Counted from the stretch's first letter, positions 23,834 to 34,014 are shown. The stretch: DNA of 49,723 bases from an uncultured Bacteroides sp. (GCA_958453305.1 CAUDXH010000014.1:1-49723), one strand, 5' to 3'. Translations and numbers: made by a program. The notes: generated by a model from the sequence alone, not told the origin.

Positions 23834-26164
23834 TTATTGGGGCATAAAGCTTGTACCCAGGAAGAAGCTATGGGCAGGTACGGTGATATTGCCACTTACT
23901 TCTTCTCCAGTCATATAATTATATTGTATACCTTCGGGCAGAGAAATAGCATTGGCATCTTCTTCTCCGAAATTACCGATTACGTATAACATATCATGGC
24001 CGCTTTTCAATGTGATGCTACGTGGCGTAGAGCCGCTCCAATAGTTATTATCCACATTCCAAGAGAAAGTGCTGTTTGCCTGGAAGAGGTTGGCGTGTGT
24101 TTTACGCAAATTCAGTAATTTAGCATAGACATCATATAAACCTTTTCGTGCCGGGTCTGTATAATACTCCCAGTGGAGTGGCTTACGATCTGTACGGTGT
24201 TCTTCACCTTCAATGACTTCGCCTTGTGTATTGGCATTGATTGAAATATCGTAGCCCAATTCCTCAAATTGCCAGATCATCTTCGGTCCAGGTACGGAAA
24301 AGAAAAATGCGGCATTTGTCTCCAGTTGTTTCATCTGTGCAGTTTGATCTGTTTGTAGGATACCGTTGCCCCAGCGAATTTGTTTGTAGGCGCAGCGTTC
24401 TTCGTCGTGGCTTTCCATATAACCTATCCATCCTTTTTCAATGATGCCGTTGTTACAAGTGATGAGTTCTTCGAAACTGCTGTTTTCTAACCATCCCATT
24501 GCAGATTGGCAATATGCATTGTTTAGATTGCGCCAGAGTTTGATTCCGTCGGCTGCCAACTCACTTTCCTCTTCCTTTCCTGCCAGATGTTCGCAAATCA
24601 TAAGTGCGTCAGGATTGGTGGAACGTATGGTCTGGTGATAATCCTTTAGGATTTCAATACGGCTGGCATCGTAGTTGCCTGAGGTCATCTCTGTGCTATT
24701 TTGGTTGGTAAAACCTTTGGTCAGGTCGAAACGGAAGCCGTCTATTTTGTATTCATTTAGCAGGTATTTCAGATTGCGTTTTACGAATTCACGAGTAAGT
24801 CTGGATTCATGGTTGAAATCATTGAATACAGAATACGGGTGAGGAGCTTTCTGGTTGAACCACGGGTTGTTGGCTGCAGGTCGGTTTCCGTCCCAGTACA
24901 TACGTGCGAAAGGCATATTGTTTGTGGCATGATTATAGACTACATCTAATAATACGGCGATACCCAGACTATGGCAACGGTCTATAAACTCCTTGTATTG
25001 CTGCGGTGTACCATAAGATTTGTCGAGAGCAAAGTAGAAACATGGGTTGTATCCCCAACTGTCGTTTCCATCGAATTCTTGTATAGGCATCAGTTCAATG
25101 GTATTCACTCCTAGTTGCTTGAGATAGTCCAGTTTCTGCATGGCGCCGTTCAGGTCTTTTGTTGCTGTGAAGTCGCGCAATAACAGCTCATAGATAATCA
25201 AATTTGTGGGGTCAGAAACTTTAAAATCAGGTGTACTCCATGCAAAGTTTTCCCGGTGGATACGGAAAGTAGATACGATGCCATTTCCTCCTTCGGGATA
25301 GTTGCGCTCTGTCTCGGGATAGGTTGATGCAGCGATATACTTATCGTTATCGGGGTCGAGAATCTTTTCAGTATAGGGGTCGGCAAGTCGTATGGCATTG
25401 CCACCGGTTGTTCCTACATAATATTGGAAAGCATATTCACGCTTCGGGTCGAGGTTGCCCAATGTAATCCACCAGCATCCGGTTGCCGGGTCGCGGTACA
25501 TCTGTGAAGATTCATTGTTGGCCAGTGTCCATTGGTTGAAGTCACCCACCACATAGGCATAGTCTTTGTATGTGCCGTCTGTGGCGCGATCGTAGAGCAC
25601 AAGGGTTACGCTGTTGGTCTGTGCGTCCGTATTGATGCCATGTTGCATGCCGGTGGGTAGGGACTGTTCTTTGATGGGAGCGGGTTGGAAGCCTTGATAC
25701 TTGCTGTCAGTAATGTTGATGAAATAATCCTCATCTTGTCCCTTTCGGCTTCCGTCGGCACTGCGTATCACCAGTCCCAATTGTTTGACGGGAGTTGTAC
25801 CTGATCCGAACCATTCACGGATGGATGGCGAGAGGGTGATGCTCCAGATATTAGTATCCGTAGGAGTACATTTACACTTGTCGATATTCTCGTTCCAGTC
25901 GGCAGGTACATACATCCAGTTTCCTTCGTTGATGATTCCGGCATGAAGGTATACATCTCCTTCGTAGCCATAGAGTGCGGAGCTTTTCGGTGCTTTGAAA
26001 GTGATGGTGATTGTCTGGTCTGCGTCTGCCTGTTCCGATGAGCAACTCCATCCTTCAGGAATATTGGCAGGAGGAACTTCGGGGGTGGATTCTTCGTGGT
26101 CGGAACACGACCAAAAGGCGGTCAGCACAACAAGAAGTGCGAATTGTAGTAAAGTGGTTTTCAT
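23834..26164 (-). CDS. Surface alpha-amylase, GH13, multidomain lipoprotein (SusG position)
   Basis: 776 aa. Lipobox ending FWSC puts lipid on C20, followed by SDHEE, an acidic surface-export signal. Domains: N-terminal beta-sandwich (about 35-160), a CBM48-like domain (about 180-285, YAYVVGDFNQW), GH13 barrel (about 315-690) and a C-terminal beta domain. Catalytic residues: nucleophile D480 (GFRFDLTKG), acid/base E525 (MICEHLAG), D587 (MESHDEER). It cuts starch outside the cell for import by SusC/SusD. Unlike B. thetaiotaomicron SusG (692 aa, CBM58 inserted in domain B), no large insertion is seen in the barrel and starch-binding modules are at the N-terminus. It is the last gene of the locus, 78 bases after the SusE-like gene. 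Confidence 0.92.
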   Translation of the reverse strand: MKTTLLQFALLVVLTAFWSCSDHEESTPEVPPANIPEGWSCSSEQADADQTITITFKAPKSSALYGYEGDVYLHAGIINEGNWMYVPADWNENIDKCKCTPTDTNIWSITLSPSIREWFGSGTTPVKQLGLVIRSADGSRKGQDEDYFINITDSKYQGFQPAPIKEQSLPTGMQHGINTDAQTNSVTLVLYDRATDGTYKDYAYVVGDFNQWTLANNESSQMYRDPATGCWWITLGNLDPKREYAFQYYVGTTGGNAIRLADPYTEKILDPDNDKYIAASTYPETERNYPEGGNGIVSTFRIHRENFAWSTPDFKVSDPTNLIIYELLLRDFTATKDLNGAMQKLDYLKQLGVNTIELMPIQEFDGNDSWGYNPCFYFALDKSYGTPQQYKEFIDRCHSLGIAVLLDVVYNHATNNMPFARMYWDGNRPAANNPWFNQKAPHPYSVFNDFNHESRLTREFVKRNLKYLLNEYKIDGFRFDLTKGFTNQNSTEMTSGNYDASRIEILKDYHQTIRSTNPDALMICEHLAGKEEESELAADGIKLWRNLNNAYCQSAMGWLENSSFEELITCNNGIIEKGWIGYMESHDEERCAYKQIRWGNGILQTDQTAQMKQLETNAAFFFSVPGPKMIWQFEELGYDISINANTQGEVIEGEEHRTDRKPLHWEYYTDPARKGLYDVYAKLLNLRKTHANLFQANSTFSWNVDNNYWSGSTPRSITLKSGHDMLYVIGNFGEEDANAISLPEGIQYNYMTGEEVSGNITVPAHSFFLGTSFMPQ

Positions 26165-26183
26165 AAGCTGTAGGATAAGAAGG

Positions 26184-26222
26184 AAAGGGGCATACCGAGC
26201 TGATGCTCAGGCATGCCCCTTT
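26184..26222 (-). terminator. Strong hairpin between the SusE-like and amylase genes
   Basis: AAAGGGGCAT (26184-26193) pairs with ATGCCCCTTT (26213-26222), with an inner GAGC/GCTC pairing. On the minus strand it is followed by CCTTCTTATCC, not a run of T's. It may be a partial terminator that lowers amylase expression, or a processing or stability element. Confidence 0.6.
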
Positions 26223-26242
26223 AGACAGTTTAGTTATTATGC

Positions 26243-26968
26243 TTATTGAGCAATCAGTTTGTAGGTATAGTCGGTTGTAGACAGATCTACTATGATTTGA
26301 TACTTGCCAGCTGTAACGGGTATGTCTGCACCTTTAGGAAAGAGTTTGCCTTCTTCGTCGCCACCGCCAAATTCACCATTGGGAACTCCCCAAGCACCAT
26401 TGGCGCGGAATTTGATTTTACCGTCAACTAAGTCCATTGTGATTTTCAGTTTTAAATCGGCTGCATCGTATGTCAAGGGATTGTCTATATCCCAGCTGCC
26501 GGTAGCGTCACCTATTACTCCGAAGTTCAAAGGATCTGCTTTCCAAGTCAGGTCTTTGATGTTGCAGGTTACGTAATAGTATCCTTCGGTGGCAACTTTC
26601 AGATTACCCAGCCCATCTCCAGTTACCATAGAACCCTCCGGAGTGTTGTCGGATGTACCGAAAGCTCCGTCCCAACCTGCATTGGGGCAAATTTTGAATT
26701 CTGTACCGAGATAAACGTATCCGGCATAGTCGCCGTCCATCTCTCCTGCATCATTCTTCACGGGATAGAGTTTCCCGATGACTTCGGCTTCTGGTTTCCA
26801 TCCCTGATGACCGCCTGCGATACGTAGTTCAGCTGGTCCTTCGGCCGGAACTTCCGGTTCGGGTTCATACGGAATAATTCTCCAGTTCTCATTGTCCTGG
26901 CAACTTGATATTACGAAGCAGAGCATCAGGGCGGTTAGAATATTTTTGATATAAGTTTTCATAGTCAT
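26243..26968 (-). CDS. SusE/SusF-like starch-binding outer membrane lipoprotein, short
   Basis: 241 aa (239 from the second ATG at 26962). Lipobox VISSC gives lipidated C23, followed by QDNEN. Two beta-sandwich repeats are visible: about 45-145 (ELRIAGGHQGWKPEAEVIGKL) and 148-241 (GVIGDATGSWDIDNPLTYD), the pattern of SusE/SusF carbohydrate modules. B. thetaiotaomicron has separate SusE (387 aa) and SusF (485 aa); here one shorter protein stands in their place. It would hold starch at the surface without catalysis. Gap to susD is 28 bases. Confidence 0.8.
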   Translation of the reverse strand: MTMKTYIKNILTALMLCFVISSCQDNENWRIIPYEPEPEVPAEGPAELRIAGGHQGWKPEAEVIGKLYPVKNDAGEMDGDYAGYVYLGTEFKICPNAGWDGAFGTSDNTPEGSMVTGDGLGNLKVATEGYYYVTCNIKDLTWKADPLNFGVIGDATGSWDIDNPLTYDAADLKLKITMDLVDGKIKFRANGAWGVPNGEFGGGDEEGKLFPKGADIPVTAGKYQIIVDLSTTDYTYKLIAQ

Positions 26969-26996
26969 TCTTTTTTAGAAATATTTTGTTTATTGT

Positions 26997-28643
26997 TTAC
27001 TGTTGGGGATAACCCGGGTTTTGAGTCAAGTTTTTGTTTACGGCCAAAGTGTTGGCATGAATCGGGAATACTTGCAAATATTTCTCGGTTTGCGGGCGAT
27101 CGGTAATTTTGTCGTTGAAGCGACCAAAGCGAACCAAGTCTTGACGGCGCCAGCCTTCCCATGCCAGTTCCAGCAGACGTTCTTTCAAGATGTTGTCAAG
27201 TGTAGCGTCTGCATGTGTGGCATCTACACGATTACGTACTTCATCTAAATCGGCTTGTCCGCTCTGTCCGTTACGTACCAGTGCTTCAGAACGCATCAGT
27301 ACAACATCTGCGTATCGGAATAGTACCCAGTCGTTGTGTGGGCATTGACCGTCCTCTGTTGCAGTGCGGTCGTAAGCATATTTATGCATACGTGCACCTG
27401 CCATCTTCATGTTTGTGTCACTCTTGTCAAACTGGAGTTTGACAGCCATGGGCAGATATTCCAGTGGCTTTCCTGTATCGCTGTTGATTACTTTTTTACC
27501 GTTGATTTCAACGTTTTTGGTGTAATAAGTTAAATTCATTCTTGGGTCAGGATTGGCCGTGTTATACCCGAAGGTATTCATTGCTTCTATGGTAGCACAA
27601 GCACCATTCCATCCTCCATTACCGAATCCGAGTGCCTTACCTACATCATAGTGGTTCGAGCGTACCAGATACATGTTGCGTGCTTTGTAGAGTGAAGGAT
27701 CCATAGGGATGACGAAGATATTCTCTTTTGATCCTTCGTTTTCCACTTCAAAGTTAGAAAGGAATCCGCTGGTTCCCTGATTCAATTCATAACCGCAGGC
27801 TTTAATCTTATCAGCATAAGCAACGACTGCTTCCCAACAATTCATTTCTTGTCCATCGATGGTAAATTTGATATCTTTTCCATTTGGCCTATTGTTGTCG
27901 GTCCAATTATCATCTGTATAGACTTCGGCATTCAAAGCCAGTTTAGCCAGCAAGAAGTAGCCTACAGCTTTGGTCATACGACCATAGTATTCGCCGTTGT
28001 CTGCACTCTTGGCTTCTACTAACAACGGGGTGGCTTCTTCCAATTCCTTCTTGATGAAGGCGAATACTTCACTGCGCTCCGATTGCTCCACGTCTGCCAT
28101 TTGAGTCTTTGAGGATTCAACAATTGGTACACGGGCGAACATGTCGATTAGATAGTAATAATACATGGCACGAAGGGCGCGTACTTCAGCTTGGTAGATA
28201 TCGAAGTATTCGTTGCTTGGATCTGCTTCTTTTAAGCTGATAAGTTTGTCTATGGACTGATTGCACTGCATAATGACTCCATACAGATAGTCCCAAGTGG
28301 AGATAATCAATCCGTTGTTTATTCCCCAGTTATGGTGAAACAAATCTCTCCACAAACCTCCGTCATCCCAGTCTCCGCCGCGGGTAGGTAGAATGGCATC
28401 ATCGGCTGTAAAGGTGTTCAGGTCGTATAATCCTCGGTCAGTTCCAGCCAGACCATTACCTCCTCCGTCTGCTCCAATTTTTGTGTAGAGATTGGCTACT
28501 GTATTCAGATAAATCATCTGTGGGTTTTTGTATGCCTCTTCTTCAGGCATCTGATCTTTAGGGTCTTCTTCAAGAAATGAAGAACATCCGGTCATACTCA
28601 TTGCAGCTGCAATGATAAAGGTATAAAGTATATTACGTTTCAT
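26997..28643 (-). CDS. susD: SusD, starch-binding outer membrane lipoprotein
   Basis: 548 aa, close to B. thetaiotaomicron SusD (551 aa). Lipobox MTGC gives lipidated C20, then SSFLEEDPKDQ, the usual SusD start. The helical TPR-like core contains ISTWDYLYGVI and the C-terminal LLELAWEGWRRQDLVRFGRF, which is diagnostic of the SusD/RagB family. It caps the SusC transporter and binds helical starch. The start is 13 bases after the SusC stop. Assignment to starch rests on neighbours susA, susB, the amylase and susR. Confidence 0.93.
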   Translation of the reverse strand: MKRNILYTFIIAAAMSMTGCSSFLEEDPKDQMPEEEAYKNPQMIYLNTVANLYTKIGADGGGNGLAGTDRGLYDLNTFTADDAILPTRGGDWDDGGLWRDLFHHNWGINNGLIISTWDYLYGVIMQCNQSIDKLISLKEADPSNEYFDIYQAEVRALRAMYYYYLIDMFARVPIVESSKTQMADVEQSERSEVFAFIKKELEEATPLLVEAKSADNGEYYGRMTKAVGYFLLAKLALNAEVYTDDNWTDNNRPNGKDIKFTIDGQEMNCWEAVVAYADKIKACGYELNQGTSGFLSNFEVENEGSKENIFVIPMDPSLYKARNMYLVRSNHYDVGKALGFGNGGWNGACATIEAMNTFGYNTANPDPRMNLTYYTKNVEINGKKVINSDTGKPLEYLPMAVKLQFDKSDTNMKMAGARMHKYAYDRTATEDGQCPHNDWVLFRYADVVLMRSEALVRNGQSGQADLDEVRNRVDATHADATLDNILKERLLELAWEGWRRQDLVRFGRFNDKITDRPQTEKYLQVFPIHANTLAVNKNLTQNPGYPQQ

Positions 28644-28656
28644 GGTATTCGGTTAT

Positions 28657-31626
28657 TTAAAAGTTAAGACTGAGTCCGAGTGAGTAAGTACGGGTTAAGG
28701 GGTAGAACTGTTTGTCGTCCAATCCCAGGTTTCCGCCTACTGTAGAGCTGTTAATCATCGGTGATAAACCGGAATAGTTGGTGATAGTAGCGACATTATT
28801 TACAGAGAAAGTCAACCGGAGTGAGTTGATGTTTTTCAGTTTTTTTGTGTCTAAGTTCCATCCCAGAGTGATGTAGTCTATATGCACATAGTCACCTCTT
28901 TCCAACCAGTAGTCAGTTACGGTTTGATCGTAAATGTTCAATTCGGGAGCTTCCTTCATTACGTTGTAAGTAGGGAATTGACTCATGTTCATGTATGACA
29001 GTGAAGTACCGTTATAAATCTTATGTCCGAAAGCACCGCTGAATTGAGTTTGAATATCGAATTGTTTATATCTGAAGTTGATATTACCTCCCAGATAGAA
29101 TTTTGGCATAGCTTGACCAGCAACATATCGGTCTTTTCCATCGGAAAGGTCAATACCTTCTTGTCCGTCAATATCCAATATGTGATAGGTGTATTCACCT
29201 TTGCCCTTCATATCAATCAGACCGTCACATTTAGGTAGATAGAATACTCCTACCGGTTGTCCGACCATCTGATAGATCACTTGGTTGTTTCCACCGATAA
29301 ATCCGGCGCCATTCATACCACCGAGGTTCATATACTCCTTGGCACTTAGGTTTTGTCCCATGTAGGTTCCGTCCAGTGAAAGCAGTTTGTTCTTCTGCCA
29401 AGAGAAGTTAGCTGAGATGCTCAGTTCCATATCCTTGGTTCTTACGGGAACACCGGTTACAGCAATTTCAACACCTGTATTTTCCATTTCACCTAAGTTG
29501 GCAAGTAGGCTGTTGAATGCAAATGGAGGAACAGGTACTGCATAGTTATAAAGCAGGTCGCTGGTCTTTGAGTAGTAGTAATCTACGGTACCGCTCAAAC
29601 GGTCATCGAAGAATCCCCAGTCCACACCTACGTCGAACATGCGTTTTACTTCCCATTTCAAGTCGGGGTTGTCGTTGCGGTTGATGCCATAGGTTGCAAC
29701 GGGTTTACCGTCGATGGTGGTTACTCCAGTCGGACTCATTAGTTTCAGAGAGTTGTATGCGGCAATAGCATCCTGATTACCAGTCAGACCATATCCCGTA
29801 CGTAATTTCAAGTTGCTTAGAAATTCCACATTCTTCAGCCAAGACTCTTCTTTCAGCACCCATGCCAGTGAAGCAGAAGGGAAGAAGCCCCATTTGTTGT
29901 TAGCTCCCAATTTGGAAGAACCATCGGTACGCATATTGACAGTAGCAATGTACTTGTCGGCATACGACCAGTTGAAACGTCCCATGAAAGAGGCAATAGA
30001 GTAACCATTGTTGTATGAACTTACGTCACCATACTTCACTTCGGCTCCTGCCCCTAAATTGTCATATTCGAAGAAATTTGTACCGAATTGTTTGGCTGCT
30101 GCTTTGAAACCGGTATAGCGGTAGTCCTGTAATTCAGCCAGTCCCAATATGTCGATGTAGTGCTTTCCGAAAGCCTTCTTGTAGTTGGCAGTAAAGTTGC
30201 CCAGCAATACACCGCTCTTGTTATCTTCTTTTTCGGCACGACCATTGGTTCCCATATTCGCCTTGATGTTGTTCGGGAAGTATCTGGAGTTTTCCTTCAC
30301 ATTGTAGGTATATGAACCGAAAGCACTCAGTTTCAAACCATCAATCACAGTCCATGTGATGCGTGCATTAGCATTGATATAACTGCTTGATTCTTGATCT
30401 TTAATGGTTAAACGTCCGAGTGGGTTCTGTGTCTCATTGGCATTGGGATCTTCCGGCCATGTCCCGTCTTCGTTGGCAAAGTCGGGGATGGTAGGATTGA
30501 AGGCAGCGGCTGAATAGAATGTTTTCTGGTAATCATTTAGATAACGTTTGTCTACTTTTGAACCAAACATGCCGAAGTCAATTTTCACTTTGTCATTAAA
30601 CATAGTTTGTGAAGCATCCAGCTTGGCTGTATAGTTACGCATATAGTTGTCTTTGATGATACCTTTCTGGTCAATGATACCGATAGATGCGCGATAGTTC
30701 GATGATTCAGAACCTCCTCCGAACGAGAGGCGGTGATTTTGGGTATACCCCGTTTGTTGCATCGCTTCAATGAAATTGGTATCATGACCCATATCCAGTG
30801 CATTGGCATAACCGCGGTCGGCTACTATCTGGCGATAGGCATTAGCATCCAGCATTTCCAGATTCTTGTATACTGTTTCAATACCGAAGCTGCCGTCATA
30901 GCTCAGTGATTTAGTGCCGTTCTTTCCCTTGATAGTAGTGACTACGATTACCCCGCTGGCACCACGTGAGCCATACTGTGCAGTTTCGGAGGCATCCTTT
31001 AATATGGTGAAACTTTCAATATCGGTAGGAGCAATGGCATTCAACATATTCAAATCACCGAATACACCGTCAACGATAACCAATGGGTCATTACCGCCCG
31101 ATAGCGAAGTGGTTCCTCGCACACGGATGGAAGCCGAAGCGGTAGGGTCACCTCCTGTCTTTGTGATGTTTACGCCGGCTACTTTACCCTTAATGGCTTG
31201 CAGTGGATTGGTAACTACTCCTGCGTTCATTTCTTCGCGTCCTACACGTTGGATAGCTCCAGATACAGTACGTTGGCTGCCTGTTGCATAACCGATGACG
31301 ATAACATCGTCAAGTATTTCAGTATCTTCATGTAGGGTGATTTTCATATTGGCAGAAGCTGGAAGCTCTTGATTCTTATAACCGATAAAAGAAATAACTA
31401 ATATATCTCCTTGTTGAGCATTAAGAGTAAAGTTACCGTCTAAGTCGGTAATTGCTCCATTGGTAGTTCCTTTTACCAATACATTCGCACCGATAATTGG
31501 TTCTCCGTCTTTTTCGACCACAGTTCCGTTTACAACTATGGCTTGTGCAAAAGCTTGCACAGAAAGCAGCATACCTGCTATCCATAGCAGCAGATATTTG
31601 CTTGTTGATTTCATTGTCTTTTTCAT
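28657..31626 (-). CDS. susC: SusC, TonB-dependent starch oligosaccharide transporter
   Basis: 989 aa, near the 1003 aa of B. thetaiotaomicron SusC. Signal peptide (1-28), carboxypeptidase-regulatory-like domain (about 31-99, NGTVVEKDGEPIIGANVLVKG), TonB box (ILDDVIVIGY near 105), plug (about 115-235) and barrel ending LSLNF. It lacks an STN domain, in line with control by SusR rather than by an anti-sigma factor. It imports maltooligosaccharides with SusD. The start may instead be the second ATG (residue 5, 31614). Confidence 0.93.
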   Translation of the reverse strand: MKKTMKSTSKYLLLWIAGMLLSVQAFAQAIVVNGTVVEKDGEPIIGANVLVKGTTNGAITDLDGNFTLNAQQGDILVISFIGYKNQELPASANMKITLHEDTEILDDVIVIGYATGSQRTVSGAIQRVGREEMNAGVVTNPLQAIKGKVAGVNITKTGGDPTASASIRVRGTTSLSGGNDPLVIVDGVFGDLNMLNAIAPTDIESFTILKDASETAQYGSRGASGVIVVTTIKGKNGTKSLSYDGSFGIETVYKNLEMLDANAYRQIVADRGYANALDMGHDTNFIEAMQQTGYTQNHRLSFGGGSESSNYRASIGIIDQKGIIKDNYMRNYTAKLDASQTMFNDKVKIDFGMFGSKVDKRYLNDYQKTFYSAAAFNPTIPDFANEDGTWPEDPNANETQNPLGRLTIKDQESSSYINANARITWTVIDGLKLSAFGSYTYNVKENSRYFPNNIKANMGTNGRAEKEDNKSGVLLGNFTANYKKAFGKHYIDILGLAELQDYRYTGFKAAAKQFGTNFFEYDNLGAGAEVKYGDVSSYNNGYSIASFMGRFNWSYADKYIATVNMRTDGSSKLGANNKWGFFPSASLAWVLKEESWLKNVEFLSNLKLRTGYGLTGNQDAIAAYNSLKLMSPTGVTTIDGKPVATYGINRNDNPDLKWEVKRMFDVGVDWGFFDDRLSGTVDYYYSKTSDLLYNYAVPVPPFAFNSLLANLGEMENTGVEIAVTGVPVRTKDMELSISANFSWQKNKLLSLDGTYMGQNLSAKEYMNLGGMNGAGFIGGNNQVIYQMVGQPVGVFYLPKCDGLIDMKGKGEYTYHILDIDGQEGIDLSDGKDRYVAGQAMPKFYLGGNINFRYKQFDIQTQFSGAFGHKIYNGTSLSYMNMSQFPTYNVMKEAPELNIYDQTVTDYWLERGDYVHIDYITLGWNLDTKKLKNINSLRLTFSVNNVATITNYSGLSPMINSSTVGGNLGLDDKQFYPLTRTYSLGLSLNF

Positions 31627-31708
31627 ATTATTTTAATTAAGTTAAAGTGTATTTGGACCTAATGACACTTATTGAAAACAAGTATAGTTTTAATTCGTTT
31701 TTTACAAA

Positions 31709-31749
31709 GTTCTTCAGTCGTTGAGTATCTTAATTCAAGACTGAAGAAC
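31709..31749 (-). repeat. Long hairpin in the susB-susC gap
   Basis: GTTCTTCAGTC (31709-31719) and GACTGAAGAAC (31739-31749) are perfect reverse complements; inner TTGA/TCAA extends the stem with one bulged base. Neither side has a T run, so it is not a standard terminator. It lies in the 138-base gap within the predicted transcript. Confidence 0.7.
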
Positions 31750-31764
31750 TCAATGTTTTGCCCG

Positions 31765-33942
31765 TCACTTTATTTCTTTGATAGAAATAGCATATCCGCC
31801 ACCAACGGCAGCTTTCAGGTTCAGTTTGGTTTTGCTGGTTACTTTTTTCTTGGTGATGGTATAGGCTTGCGGGTTCTTGTCCCAACTTGCATCCTTGGCA
31901 TCGGCATAGATTGTTGCTTCATACTTCTTATCTGCGTCTAAGAAGTCAAGGCTCAATTTTGAGGTATGACCATTATATCCGGCAGTACATCCCACAAACC
32001 AGTCGTTGCTGCCTTTGGCACGGCGGGCAATGGTTACATATTCTCCCGGCTCTGCTTCCAGATATTTGCTCTCATCCCAGTCGATGGCAACATCTTTAAT
32101 AAACTGGAATGCATCCATGAAGCGTTCGTAGTTCTCCGGGATATCGGCAGCCATTTGCAGCGGGCTGTACATGGTAACATACAGTGCCAGCTGACGGGCA
32201 ATGGTAGTGCGAACACGTGATTTATTGTTCGGGTTCATCTTGCTGCAGTCGGTTTCAAAAATACCCGGAGTATAGTCCATCGGACCACCGATGAGGCGGG
32301 TAAACGGAAGGATAGTAGTATGGTTTACGTTGTTTCCACCGAATGATTCATATTCAGTTCCGCGTGCCGATTCGTTGCCGATAAGGTTCGGATACGTACG
32401 GCATAAACCTGTGGGGCGGACCGCTTCATGTGCATTGACCATAATTTTATACTCAGCTGCTTTTTTTACCGCATAGAGGTAGTGATCAACCATCCACTGA
32501 CCGTAGTGATGTTCACCGCGTGGAATGATGTCGCCCACATAGCCGCTCTTAACCGAGTTATAACCGTTTTCTACCATAAACTGATACGCTTTATCCATAT
32601 GGCGCTCATAGTTTCTGACAGAAGAAGAGGTTTCGTGATGCATCATCATTTTGATGCCTTTTGAGGCTGCATAGCGATGTACTTCTTTTACGTCGAAGTC
32701 TGGATAAGGTGTCACAAAATCAAACACATAGTCTTTGCTTTTACCAAACCAGTCTTCCCAACCTTGATTCCATCCTTCTACCAGAACGGCATCGAACCCG
32801 TGCTGGGCGGCAAAATCGATGTAGCGTTTTACATTGGTTGTGTTAGCTGAATGTGTTCCGTTAGGTCTTGTCTTTGTATAGTCGGTTTGTCCTAATTTCA
32901 CACTCGGCACATCATTCGTGTATGCCCAGGTTCCTTTATTGGTAATCATGTCCCACCATACACCGATATACTTCACCGGATGAATCCACGAGGTATCTTC
33001 AATTTTGCAAGGCTCATTCAAGTTTAAAGTAATGCGTGAGGCCAAGATATCACGTGCATCATCGCTGGCAATGACGGTACGCCAGGGTGAGGTACAAGGA
33101 GTCTGCATATATCCTTTATCGCCTTTGGCATCGGGAGTCAGCCAAGATTCGAAAATCAGGTTTTTATCATCTAAGTTGAGGCTCATGCAGGCATAATCTT
33201 TCAGTGCAGCCTCATGCAAGTTGATATAGAGTCCGTTGTCGGTTTTCATCATCAGTGCAGTCTGAACGCCTGTCGGTGAGAATACATACTGTGAAGAGTT
33301 TTCGGTAACGGCGGTTTTCATCTTTTCACGGATTTCAGAGAGACGGGAAGTGGTATAGTCATACTCTTGTGTATCATAGTCACCCGGAATCCAGAAAGCT
33401 GTATGGTCACCGGCCATGGCAAATTGTGAATGTTCTTCCTTGATGATAAAGTAATTCAGATTTTGCTGTTGCGGGAATTCATACCGGAAGCCTAAACCAT
33501 CATTGAACAGACGGAAGCGGATGACCATTTGTCGGTCGGTCTCCGGTTGTTCTAACATTACTTCCAATTCATTGTAGTGGTTTTGAATCGTGCTCTCTTC
33601 ACCCCATACCGGCTTCCAGCTCTCATTCAGAGAAGCTGTCTTGGTTTCTTTTATTTTGAATCCAGTCATTAGATTGGTGCGGGCATCTACACCTTCTTTC
33701 TGTTTCATCTCCGTCCACTCAAATCCGATTTTCTTTTCCGGATCTTCTCTTTTAAGTTCCAGCCCCAAGGTACTGGGCTTAATTACGGATTGACTTTTGA
33801 ACGAGAGTTCGTATTCAGGAGCTCCATTTTCGTTCAGGCGAAAGTTCATGATAAAGTTTCCGTTGGGCGAAACCAGCTGCTGAGCACTGGCTGTGACGCA
33901 GTAACATAAAGCTGCGAGGGAAAGCATTTTCTTTATATTCAT
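31765..33942 (-). CDS. susB: SusB, GH97 alpha-glucosidase
   Basis: 725 aa against 738 for B. thetaiotaomicron SusB. Signal peptide (1-20), N-terminal beta-sandwich, TIM barrel (about 320-600) and C-terminal beta domain. The GH97 residues are kept at a constant offset of two from SusB: E437 (HHETS), E506 (NAHEAVRP), E524 and E530 (GNESARGTE), so this is an inverting type with both base glutamates and the general acid. It is a periplasmic enzyme cutting imported maltooligosaccharides to glucose. It has its own upstream promoter-like region shared in pattern with susA. Confidence 0.95.
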   Translation of the reverse strand: MNIKKMLSLAALCYCVTASAQQLVSPNGNFIMNFRLNENGAPEYELSFKSQSVIKPSTLGLELKREDPEKKIGFEWTEMKQKEGVDARTNLMTGFKIKETKTASLNESWKPVWGEESTIQNHYNELEVMLEQPETDRQMVIRFRLFNDGLGFRYEFPQQQNLNYFIIKEEHSQFAMAGDHTAFWIPGDYDTQEYDYTTSRLSEIREKMKTAVTENSSQYVFSPTGVQTALMMKTDNGLYINLHEAALKDYACMSLNLDDKNLIFESWLTPDAKGDKGYMQTPCTSPWRTVIASDDARDILASRITLNLNEPCKIEDTSWIHPVKYIGVWWDMITNKGTWAYTNDVPSVKLGQTDYTKTRPNGTHSANTTNVKRYIDFAAQHGFDAVLVEGWNQGWEDWFGKSKDYVFDFVTPYPDFDVKEVHRYAASKGIKMMMHHETSSSVRNYERHMDKAYQFMVENGYNSVKSGYVGDIIPRGEHHYGQWMVDHYLYAVKKAAEYKIMVNAHEAVRPTGLCRTYPNLIGNESARGTEYESFGGNNVNHTTILPFTRLIGGPMDYTPGIFETDCSKMNPNNKSRVRTTIARQLALYVTMYSPLQMAADIPENYERFMDAFQFIKDVAIDWDESKYLEAEPGEYVTIARRAKGSNDWFVGCTAGYNGHTSKLSLDFLDADKKYEATIYADAKDASWDKNPQAYTITKKKVTSKTKLNLKAAVGGGYAISIKEIK

Positions 33943-34014
33943 AGTTTTCAGGTATAATGATTATAAAAAGTTGAGGTTAATTGCTTTGAAAATGGTTTTT
34001 GGTGTGTTTACAAG

